From contig JAEWTC010000071.1 of the NCBI GenBank assembly GCA_023459675.1, positions 1-8,881 of the forward strand: a stretch of DNA of 8,881 bases. Reading direction: 5' to 3'. The translations under genes and the position numbers were made by a program. This DNA comes from Bacillota bacterium. Its GTDB lineage: Bacteria > Bacillota > Clostridia > Christensenellales > Aristaeellaceae. Of this stretch, positions 1 to 5,099 are shown piece by piece (positions within the stretch are counted from its first letter, which is position 1; each line of letters opens with the position of its first letter). The notes beneath the pieces are model-generated. The model was not told the DNA's origin. It made no database searches and saw only the letters and a program-made list of their open reading frames with translations.

Positions 1-609
1 GGGTACCGGGGCTTCCCGGCAACGCTTTGCACGTCGCTCAACGAGCAGGTGGTGCATGGAATTCCCAGCCCGGACGTCATTCTTCGCGCAGGCGATATCC
101 TGTCCGTCGATTGCGGCTTGATCCTGGACGGTTGGCAGTCCGACAGCGCGTTTACCGTCGGCGTGGGGGAGATCACCCCGGAGAGGCAGAAGCTGATCAG
201 CGTCACGGAGCAGTGCTTTTTCGCCGGCGCGCGCAAAGCCGTACAGGGTAACCGCCTGCAGGACATCAGCCACGCCATTCAGGAATTGGCCGAAGATAAC
301 GGTTACGGCGTCGTCCGCGAGCTGGTGGGGCACGGCATCGGGCGCGACATGCACGAGGAGCCCAGCGTTCCCAACTTCGGCAAGGCAGGCCACGGCGTAC
401 GCCTGCGCGAGGGGATGACCCTCGCCGTGGAGCCGATGATCGCCATGCGCAACCCCGCCGTACAGGAGCTCGATGACGGCTGGACGGTGGTAACGATTGA
501 CGCAAGTCCGTGCGCGCATTACGAGCATACGCTTGTGATCAACGAACACGGTCTGCCCGAACTGCTGAGTTTCCCCGGATACGTCTTCGCGGAGGTGGAT
601 CGCGCGTGA
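1..609 (+). CDS. map: Type I methionine aminopeptidase, 5'-truncated by the window edge
   Basis: This metalloenzyme removes the initiator methionine from nascent cytosolic proteins. Frame 1 is open from base 1 to the TGA at 607-609 and gives the C-terminal 202 residues. Aligned from memory with E. coli MetAP, a constant offset of 60 places every active-site residue: substrate-binding His19 (His79), and metal ligands Asp37 (Asp97), Asp48 (Asp108), His111 (His171), Glu144 (Glu204) and Glu175 (Glu235). About 60 N-terminal residues and the start therefore lie upstream of the window. The ATG at 49 is internal and not the start. The stop overlaps the next start in a GTGA arrangement (606-609), so the downstream KOW gene is probably translationally coupled. 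The position before infA is the usual one in Clostridia, normally following secY and adk. Confidence 0.97.
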   Translation, partial: GYRGFPATLCTSLNEQVVHGIPSPDVILRAGDILSVDCGLILDGWQSDSAFTVGVGEITPERQKLISVTEQCFFAGARKAVQGNRLQDISHAIQELAEDNGYGVVRELVGHGIGRDMHEEPSVPNFGKAGHGVRLREGMTLAVEPMIAMRNPAVQELDDGWTVVTIDASPCAHYEHTLVINEHGLPELLSFPGYVFAEVDRA

Positions 610-923
610 AACCCTCGGTGCAGGAAATTGGACGCGTTACCGTGTCCAAACAGGGGCACGACAAGGGCAGGGCGTTCTTGGTGGTGGGGCTTGTAGACGA
701 CCGGTACGTGCTCATTGCCGACGGGGAGAGCCGCAAGCTTGCCAAGCCCAAGAAAAAGCAAGTCAAGCACCTGCTCCCGCAGCCCCACGTCGCGGCAGAA
801 ATCCTCGGCGCAATTGAAAGCAAAGCCCAGACCGCCGACAGCGATATCCGCAAAGCACTGCAGACCTATCAACTCACCGTCCGTACGCGCCTACAAGACA
901 AGGAGGCAAACACATTTGTCTAA
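606..923 (+). CDS. KOW-domain RNA-binding protein (L14e/COG2163-like)
   Basis: A 105-residue protein with a GTG start at 606, overlapping the map stop by four bases. GGAGGT at 591-596, nine bases upstream, decides this start; the frame is open further upstream but overlaps map. Residues 8-55 resemble a KOW beta-barrel: a GRV...GHDKGR turn, the hydrophobic strand FLVVGLV, a DDRYVLIADG hairpin, then the basic run KLAKPKKKQVKHL. The C-terminal part is probably helical and charged. Proteins of this type commonly sit between map and infA in Clostridia and are annotated only as KOW-domain RNA-binding proteins related to archaeal/eukaryotic L14e. A role in ribosome assembly or translation is inferred from the neighbours and has no direct support here. 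The last eight bases overlap infA. Confidence 0.9.
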   Translation: MKPSVQEIGRVTVSKQGHDKGRAFLVVGLVDDRYVLIADGESRKLAKPKKKQVKHLLPQPHVAAEILGAIESKAQTADSDIRKALQTYQLTVRTRLQDKEANTFV

Positions 924-1137
924 AAGCGACGTCATCGAAATGGAAGGCACAGTCATCGAAGCGCTGCCCAACGCAATGTTCCAGGTGGAGCTGCCAGGCG
1001 GCCACAAGATTCTGGCCCACATCTCCGGCAAGATGCGCATGAACTTCATCCGTATTTACCCGGGCGATAAGGTGACCATCGAGCTATCCCCCTACGATCT
1101 GACCCGCGGCCGCATCACCTGGCGCTCCAAGGGCTGA
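916..1137 (+). CDS. infA: Translation initiation factor IF-1
   Basis: IF-1 binds the 30S A site during initiation and assists IF-2 and IF-3. The protein has 73 residues, close to the usual 72, and is a single S1-like OB fold. Recognisable segments are the start MSKSDVIEMEGTV, ALPNAMFQVELPGGH, ILAHISGKMRMNFIRI and the end LTRGRITWR. The start is TTG at 916: AAGGAGG at 900-906 lies nine bases upstream, and translation from it reproduces the canonical N terminus. The gene overlaps the KOW gene by eight bases, and its ribosome binding site lies inside that gene's last codons, which suggests coupled translation. TTG is a weak start codon and may limit output. The 63 bases after the stop lead to rpmJ. 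Confidence 0.97.
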   Translation: MSKSDVIEMEGTVIEALPNAMFQVELPGGHKILAHISGKMRMNFIRIYPGDKVTIELSPYDLTRGRITWRSKG

Positions 1138-1200
1138 CGAACTCCGTTCCCCAGGCCAGTGAAAGCCGCTTCGAACATTATCTTATGGAGGTATTGTGTT

Positions 1201-1314
1201 ATGAAAGTCCGCCCCTCAGTCAAGCCCATCTGCGAGAAGTGCAAGATCATCAAGCGCAAAGGGCGCGTGATGGTGATTTGCGAAAATCCCCGCCATAAGC
1301 AAAAACAAGGCTGA
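1201..1314 (+). CDS. rpmJ: 50S ribosomal protein L36, zinc-binding form
   Basis: A 37-residue protein beginning MKVRPSVKPICEKCK and ending NPRHKQKQG. It matches the usual length and sequence of bacterial L36, a small protein of the large subunit that contacts 23S rRNA. Cys11, Cys14, Cys27 and His32 form the complete zinc ligand set, so this is the C+ form and not the zinc-free paralogue some bacteria induce under zinc limitation. The ATG at 1201 follows GGAGG at 1187-1191 with nine bases between. The gene is short enough to be missed by ORF calling with a length cutoff. Its TGA (1312-1314) abuts the long inverted repeat that starts at 1315. Confidence 0.97.
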   Translation: MKVRPSVKPICEKCKIIKRKGRVMVICENPRHKQKQG

Positions 1315-1441
1315 CCATCCAGCTGAAAAAGCGCGATCTGCGGTGTCAGCATCGGGATGGCTCGGGCATCACTTACAAAACGGTAAGCTCAGCCCTCGCC
1401 ACCCTCGCTTCCTTGCGTATCACGCTTTTTGAGCAGGATGG
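1315..1441 (+). repeat. Long imperfect hairpin element directly after rpmJ
   Basis: A 127-base imperfect palindrome begins at the first base after the rpmJ stop. Outer arms: CCATCC (1315-1320) with GGATGG (1436-1441), GCT (1322-1324) with AGC (1432-1434), AAAAAGCG (1326-1333) with CGCTTTTT (1423-1430), and GAT (1335-1337) with ATC (1419-1421). That is 20 base pairs with three single mismatches. The middle continues: AGC 1348-1350/GCT 1407-1409, GGG 1354-1356/CCC 1402-1404, GGC 1359-1361/GCC 1398-1400, GGGC 1364-1367/GCCC 1392-1395, and CTTAC 1372-1376/GTAAG 1383-1387 around a six-base loop. No transposase or clear target-site duplication is visible. It could be a MITE-like or REP-like insertion, an mRNA 3'-end or processing hairpin, or a partial terminator; there is no T-run after the outer stem. 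Confidence 0.6.
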
Positions 1442-1603
1442 AAACTCCCCATGTTCAGCGGAAATGCGGATGATACCGCATGGACGCGGCAACGTTGGAC
1501 CCAGTATCCAACAGGTTTGGCAGCGAGGCGCTATATCTTGTAGCCGCCGTGCCGTTCGCCACTAACGCCGAGAGATTCGGGGCGTGGCGGATGGAACAAA
1601 TCG
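1442..1603 (+). other. Gene-free stretch with four consecutive hairpins
   Basis: No convincing coding region on either strand; the minus-strand open frame over 1531-1953 resembles no family I know. Four hairpins follow one another: ATGCGG 1464-1469/CCGCAT 1476-1481; GTTGGA 1494-1499/TCCAAC 1507-1512; GGCGCTA 1527-1533/TAGC-C-GCC 1541-1548, extended by GGCA 1519-1522/TGCC 1550-1553; and an 11-pair stem 1552-1562/1584-1594 with two G-U pairs, which shares its first two bases with the previous stem. The last one ends ten bases before the promoter's -35 box but has no T-run, so it is a poor intrinsic terminator. Confidence 0.5.
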
Positions 1604-1632
1604 TTGCCACCCAAGGATATTTGTGTTATAAT
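1604..1632 (+). promoter_or_regulatory. Strong sigma-A promoter upstream of rpsM
   Basis: TTGCCA (1604-1609), a 17-base spacer and a perfect TATAAT (1627-1632) preceded by TG at 1624-1625 make a near-consensus extended -10 promoter. Transcription should start near 1638-1640, giving an rpsM leader of about 307 bases. It would let rpsM-rpsK-rpsD-rpoA-rplQ be transcribed independently of the upstream spc-type genes. The -35 differs from TTGACA at one base. Confidence 0.85.
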
Positions 1633-1638
1633 CCAAAA

Positions 1639-1946
1639 GTTAGACACTGTTTCTAAACGGGCGGCTGCGCGTGCGGAAAACCGCATGCGACCGTGAATAG
1701 CGGATGTCTGACAACGTGAACAAAGCGTGTACGAACGGCGCAATCCGTTCCGATGCGCGCGGGGTCTTGGGCGGGGGACCGCCAACCACAAGAGACCCTG
1801 AGCCCCGATGAACCGCCAGGGTGGCGGCTCACAGCAGGAGGGCAAACCGAAGCGCCGCAGCACAGAAGATCCGGCCGCCGTTCGGCGGGCGGAATGAACT
1901 GCTTTGAGCGCCGGTTCCCCAGACATTATGGAGGTGTATTCCACAC
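1639..1946 (+). promoter_or_regulatory. Candidate structured RNA leader of rpsM
   Basis: The region between the promoter and the rpsM start has no gene but many compatible helices. In order: TTAGA 1640-1644/TCTAA 1652-1656; a nine-pair stem 1668-1676/1681-1689 with an AAAA loop; GAACGG 1733-1738/CCGTTC 1745-1750, extended by GCGT 1725-1728/ATGC 1753-1756; GGGTC-TT 1762-1768 with AA-GA-GACCC 1790-1798, enclosing GGCGG 1770-1774/CCGCC 1779-1783 closed by a GGGA (GNRA) tetraloop; CCGCCA 1813-1818/TGGCGG 1822-1827 inside TGAG 1799-1802/CTCA 1828-1831; AACCG 1845-1849/CGGTT 1912-1916, GCAG 1857-1860/CTGC 1899-1902 and a nine-pair stem 1870-1893. ATGTCTG (1704-1710) can pair with CAGACAT (1920-1926), closing the domain four bases before the rpsM GGAGG (1930-1934). 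I do not recognise a known class. A ribosomal-protein autoregulatory leader is the most natural guess. Confidence 0.5.
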
Positions 1947-2321
1947 ATGGCACGTATTGCAGGCGTCGACCTGCCCAATGAAAAGCGCGTGGAAGTAGGC
2001 TTGACCTACATCTTCGGCATCGGCCTGGCCACGTCCCAGAACATTCTGAACGAGACCGCCATCAGCCCCGACACCCGCTGCAAGGACCTCAACGAACAGG
2101 AAGTATCCCGGCTCCGCGAATACATTGAGAAAAACGTCAAGGTAGAAGGCGATCTGCGCCGTGAAGTGTCCATGAACATCAAGCGGCTCATCGAGATCGG
2201 CTCGTACCGCGGTGTCCGTCACCGCCGCGGGCTGCCTGTGCGCGGACAGAACACCAAAACCAACGCGCGGACCCGCAAAGGCCCCAAGCGTACCGTAGCC
2301 GGTAAGAAGAAAGCAACCTGA
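1947..2321 (+). CDS. rpsM: 30S ribosomal protein S13
   Basis: A 124-residue protein of typical S13 length that sits in the head of the small subunit and contacts the P-site tRNA and the 50S bridge. It starts MARIAGVDLPNEKRVEVGLTY, followed by the helix-turn-helix-like FGIGLATSQNIL, the conserved RLREYIE and RREVSMNIKRLIEIGSYRG segments, and the hallmark HRRGLPVRGQ...TNARTRKG. It ends in a lysine-rich tail. The ATG at 1947 follows GGAGG at 1930-1934 with 12 bases between. It is the first gene of the alpha-operon block here and has its own promoter and a long leader, whereas it normally lies close behind rpmJ. The GGAGG may be masked or exposed by the leader fold. The next gene is 187 bases away, which is also unusual. 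Confidence 0.98.
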   Translation: MARIAGVDLPNEKRVEVGLTYIFGIGLATSQNILNETAISPDTRCKDLNEQEVSRLREYIEKNVKVEGDLRREVSMNIKRLIEIGSYRGVRHRRGLPVRGQNTKTNARTRKGPKRTVAGKKKAT

Positions 2322-2508
2322 TCTGAAGCGGGCCGCGCGATAAGCGCCGTCCGCCCGCGAAGGTTCTTCGCGGCAATCCCCGGCCGGAAAGCAGGTTCCC
2401 CGCGATGCGCGGCACAGCGTTTCGCAGCATAGCGGGGCCGCGGCACAACCCCGGGCCGGGCAGGATCGAGTACAACAATGCCAATGAGCATGGAGGGAGT
2501 TTCAACGC
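2322..2508 (+). promoter_or_regulatory. Structured spacer between rpsM and rpsK
   Basis: A 187-base spacer where a few tens of bases are usual. GCGGGC 2328-2333 pairs with GCCCGC 2353-2358, enclosing GCGC 2335-2338/GCGC 2344-2347. This excludes the alternative hairpin CCGCGAA 2355-2361/TTCGCGG 2367-2373. A second domain is closed by CCCGGCC 2379-2385/GGCCGGG 2454-2460 and contains CCCCGC 2398-2403/GCGGGG 2432-2437 stacked on ATGC 2405-2408/GCAT 2427-2430. No T-run and no clear promoter. It could act on rpsK translation, on mRNA processing, or be an insertion remnant. The rpsK ribosome binding site GGAGGG (2492-2497) lies outside the helices. Confidence 0.45.
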
Positions 2509-2910
2509 ATGGCACCTAAGCAAAAGCTGAAAAGGGTAACGCGCAAAAAACGTGAAAAAAAGCTCGTCGAGCGCGGCACGGCGCATATCCGTTCTTCGTT
2601 TAACAATACGATCGTCACGCTGACCGATCCCAAAGGCAACGCCCTGTCCTGGGCCAGCGCCGGTGGGCTTGGCTTCCGCGGAAGCAAGAAATCCACACCG
2701 TTTGCCGCGCAGATGGCAGCCGAAACCGCCGCGAAAGCCGCGATGGAATTCGGCCTCAAGTCCGTGGAAGTGTTCGTCAAAGGCCCGGGTTCCGGCCGTG
2801 AAGCCGCTATCCGCAGCCTGCAGTCCGCGGGTCTGGAAGTCAACATGATTAAAGACGTCACGCCGATCCCCCATAACGGCTGCCGTCCGCCAAAGCGCAG
2901 AAGGGTGTAA
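2509..2910 (+). CDS. rpsK: 30S ribosomal protein S11
   Basis: S11 lies on the small-subunit platform and contacts 16S rRNA near the Shine-Dalgarno helix. The protein has 133 residues, near family length. Residues 1-22 are a strongly basic N terminus. Then come the conserved AHIRSSFNNTIVTLTD (25-40), GNALSWASAGGLGFRGSKKSTPFAAQ (43-68), VKGPGSGREAAIRSL (90-104) and the C-terminal HNGCRPPKRRRV (122-133). The ATG at 2509 has GGAGGG eleven bases upstream. The TAA (2908-2910) overlaps the AAGGAGG used by rpsD, so the two genes are tightly linked. The long spacer before it is the only unusual point. Confidence 0.98.
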   Translation: MAPKQKLKRVTRKKREKKLVERGTAHIRSSFNNTIVTLTDPKGNALSWASAGGLGFRGSKKSTPFAAQMAAETAAKAAMEFGLKSVEVFVKGPGSGREAAIRSLQSAGLEVNMIKDVTPIPHNGCRPPKRRRV

Positions 2911-2925
2911 GGAGGTACAAAGACT

Positions 2926-3552
2926 ATGGCAAGATATACCGATTCCGTATGCCGTTTGTGCCGCCGCGAGGGCACCAAGCTCTTTCTCAAGGGCGACAAG
3001 TGCTTCTCCTCCAAGTGCGCGCAGGAACAACGGCCCACCCCTCCCGGCCAGCACGGCCAGGCGCGTTCCCGTAAACCGTCGGAGTACGGCGTACAGCTGC
3101 GTGAAAAGCAGAAGGCGCGCCGCGCCTATGGTTTGCTGGAAGGCCAGTTCCACCGCACCTTTGAGAAGGCGGAGAGCATGAAGGGCATCACCGGCGAAAA
3201 CCTGCTCCAGCTTCTGGAGCGCCGTTTGGACAGCGTCGTCTACCGCAGCGGGCTGGCAAGCAGCCGCGCGCAGGGCCGCCAGTTCGTGTTCCACGGCCTG
3301 ATCACCGTCAACGGCAAAAAAGTGGATATTCCTTCCTACATCACCAACCCCGGCGATGTCATCGGCGTGAAGGAAACCCGCAAAGATATCGAACATTTCA
3401 AGATCGTCAAGGAAGGTATCAGCCGCGTGGTGCCCAAGTGGATCACCACCAGCCCGGATACGCTGACCGCAAAAATTGAAGCACTGCCCCAGCGGGAGGA
3501 TATCGATCTCAGCTTGCAGGAGAACATGATCGTCGAGTTCTACTCTCGTTAA
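2926..3552 (+). CDS. rpsD: 30S ribosomal protein S4, zinc-binding form
   Basis: S4 is a primary 16S rRNA binder that nucleates 30S assembly. In E. coli and B. subtilis it also represses its own mRNA translation. The protein has 208 residues. The N terminus carries Cys9, Cys12, Cys26 and Cys31, the zinc-binding pattern of C+ S4 proteins such as the Thermus one. The central part includes RSRKPSEYGVQLREKQKARRAYGL (47-70). The S4 RNA-binding domain is about 98-160, with RRLDSVVYRSGLASSRAQ and HGLITVNGKKVDIPSY. AAGGAGG at 2909-2915, partly inside the rpsK stop, lies ten bases before the ATG. Placement between rpsK and rpoA makes S4 a candidate regulator of the structured leaders at 1639-1946 and 2322-2508; that link is inference only. 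Confidence 0.98.
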   Translation: MARYTDSVCRLCRREGTKLFLKGDKCFSSKCAQEQRPTPPGQHGQARSRKPSEYGVQLREKQKARRAYGLLEGQFHRTFEKAESMKGITGENLLQLLERRLDSVVYRSGLASSRAQGRQFVFHGLITVNGKKVDIPSYITNPGDVIGVKETRKDIEHFKIVKEGISRVVPKWITTSPDTLTAKIEALPQREDIDLSLQENMIVEFYSR

Positions 3553-3582
3553 CCTATCGGCTCAATACAGGAGGGAACAACC

Positions 3583-4527
3583 ATGATCGAAATTGAAAAA
3601 GCGCGTATCGAGCGTACGGAAGCCAGTGCCGATAACACCTTCGGCCGGTTCGTGATCGAACCGCTGGAAAGCGGCTTCGGCAACACCCTGGGCAATGCCC
3701 TGCGCCGCGTTCTGCTGTCCTCGCTGCCTGGCGCTGCGATCACCAACATCCAGATCGACGGGATTATGCATGAATTCACCACCATTCCCGGCGTCGTGGA
3801 AGATGTGACCGAGCTGATCCTGAACCTGAAGCAACTGAGCTTTAAGATGTTCACCGATCAGACCAAGACCGTCATCGTGGACCTCAAGGGGCCGATGGAA
3901 TTCAAGTCCGGAGATATTCCCATGGACGACGAAATGGAGATGTCCAACCCGGACCTCCACCTCGCCACCCTGAACCAAGACGCGCACCTGCGCATGACGC
4001 TGACCATGGAAAAGGGCCGCGGCTATGTAAGCGCGGACCGCAACAAGGCGCATTCCATGCCCATCGGCGTCATCCCGATCGACAGCATCTTCACGCCCAT
4101 CCGCAAGGTGAACTACACCATTGAGGATACGCGCGTGGGAAACGTGACGGACTACGATAAGCTCACTCTGGACGTTTGGACTAACGGCACCGTGATCCCC
4201 GATGAGGCGATCTCCACCGCCGCCAAGATCCTTACCGAGCACTTGAGCCTGTTCGTAAGCCTCACCGATACGGTGATGCCCGTCACCTTCACCGATCAGG
4301 AAGACGACAAGCGCGAAAAGGTGCTCGAGATGACCATCGAAGAGCTCGACTTAAGCGTACGCGCCTACAACTGCCTCAAGCGCGCCGGGATCAACACCGT
4401 GTCCGAGCTCGTGCAGCGCAACCAGGAAGACATGATGAAGGTTCGCAACCTCGGCCGCAAGAGCCTGGAGGAAGTCGAACAGAAGCTGCAGGGCCTCGGC
4501 CTTTCGCTCAAGCCCAGCGAAGAATAA
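3583..4527 (+). CDS. rpoA: DNA-directed RNA polymerase alpha subunit
   Basis: Alpha dimerises to start RNA polymerase assembly, and its C-terminal domain binds UP elements and activators. It has 314 residues, typical for Bacillota. The N-terminal domain (about 1-230) contains GFGNTLGNALRRVLLSSLPG (31-50), the dimer and beta-contact region. After a short acidic linker (about 238-247) comes the helix-hairpin-helix C-terminal domain (about 250-310). The residues matching the E. coli DNA contacts are present with an offset of five: Arg260, Asn263, Cys264, Gly291, Lys293 and Ser294. The ATG at 3583 has AGGAGGG at 3569-3575, seven bases upstream. It lies 30 bases after rpsD and 40 before rplQ, so it is co-transcribed with both. 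Confidence 0.98.
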   Translation: MIEIEKARIERTEASADNTFGRFVIEPLESGFGNTLGNALRRVLLSSLPGAAITNIQIDGIMHEFTTIPGVVEDVTELILNLKQLSFKMFTDQTKTVIVDLKGPMEFKSGDIPMDDEMEMSNPDLHLATLNQDAHLRMTLTMEKGRGYVSADRNKAHSMPIGVIPIDSIFTPIRKVNYTIEDTRVGNVTDYDKLTLDVWTNGTVIPDEAISTAAKILTEHLSLFVSLTDTVMPVTFTDQEDDKREKVLEMTIEELDLSVRAYNCLKRAGINTVSELVQRNQEDMMKVRNLGRKSLEEVEQKLQGLGLSLKPSEE

Positions 4528-4567
4528 TCCATCAAAGATTAGTCCTACCACAAGGAGGAACCCCGAT

Positions 4568-5077
4568 ATGGCACAACGTAAACTCGGCCGGCCCGCCAAG
4601 GAGCGCCAAGCGCTGATCCGCAATCAGGTAACCAACCTGATCTGGTACGGCCGGATTGAAACCACGGAAGCGCGCGCCAAAGAGGTGCGCCGCATGGCCG
4701 AGCGCATCATTACGCTGGCTGTCAAGGAATGCGACAACACGGTGAACGCGCAGAAACAGTCCCACAACGAAAAAGGGCAGATCGTGATGCTGGACGTCGT
4801 CAACGACGCGCCCGCCAGGCTGGCCGCCCGCCGCAGAATGCTTGCGTACCTGTATCCCATGCATGAGGTGCAGGGCAAGGACGAGGACAAGGAAGATTTC
4901 CTGGAGCGCACCAAGGACAATAAGTTCCCGGTGGTCGAGAAGCTCTTCCGCGAATACGGCCCCAAGTTCAAGAAGCGCAACGAAGAGAAGAAGATCGGCG
5001 GCGGTTACACGCGCATCATCAAGATGGGCCCCCGCAGGGGAGATGCCGCGGAGATCTGCGTCATCGAAATCATCTAA
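4568..5077 (+). CDS. rplQ: 50S ribosomal protein L17 with internal insertions
   Basis: L17 is a large-subunit protein near the exit-tunnel side. Start and end are canonical: MAQRKLGRPAKERQALIRNQ, IETTEARAKEVRRMAERIITLA (30-51), then GGGYTRIIKMGPRRGDAAEICVIEII (144-169). The length is 169, against about 120 in B. subtilis and 127 in E. coli. By memory alignment with B. subtilis, the extra residues fall at about 54-84, before the conserved ARRRMLAYL, and about 97-118, a charged stretch rich in Lys, Glu and Asp. Longer L17 proteins occur in other Clostridia, so this is probably a lineage trait and not a fusion. AAGGAGG at 4552-4558 lies nine bases before the ATG. It is the last gene of the operon and is followed by hairpin elements and a terminator. 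Confidence 0.97.
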   Translation: MAQRKLGRPAKERQALIRNQVTNLIWYGRIETTEARAKEVRRMAERIITLAVKECDNTVNAQKQSHNEKGQIVMLDVVNDAPARLAARRRMLAYLYPMHEVQGKDEDKEDFLERTKDNKFPVVEKLFREYGPKFKKRNEEKKIGGGYTRIIKMGPRRGDAAEICVIEII

Positions 5078-5099
5078 TCGGTAAACGCTGAACAAGTAC

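Noticed and set aside
49..609. Treating ATG 49 as the map start
   Set aside because: The frame is open from base 1 and upstream residues GYRGFPATLCTSLNEQV are conserved MetAP sequence, so the gene is simply cut by the window edge.
1552..1594. Intrinsic terminator ending the rpmJ transcript
   Set aside because: The stem is good but is followed by AACAAATCG and not a T-run.
1639..1946. tmRNA, RNase P RNA, 6S RNA, SRP RNA, group I or group II intron
   Set aside because: None of their hallmark conserved motifs was found, such as the P4 region of RNase P, the tmRNA TGGATTCGAC, or an intron domain V hairpin. Only pairing, not identity, is visible.
1315..1946. tRNA gene in the long gap
   Set aside because: No GTTCRANYC T-arm with a matching acceptor stem was found.
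1531..1953. Minus-strand 140-codon frame in the rpmJ-rpsM gap
   Set aside because: It crosses the strong plus promoter and hairpins, has no ribosome binding site that I can see, and no family resemblance.
2188..3396. A 402-codon minus-strand open frame opposite rpsK and rpsD
   Set aside because: It lies antisense to two certain ribosomal genes, has low-complexity Arg/Ala/Gly composition typical of GC-rich shadow frames, and no recognisable domain.
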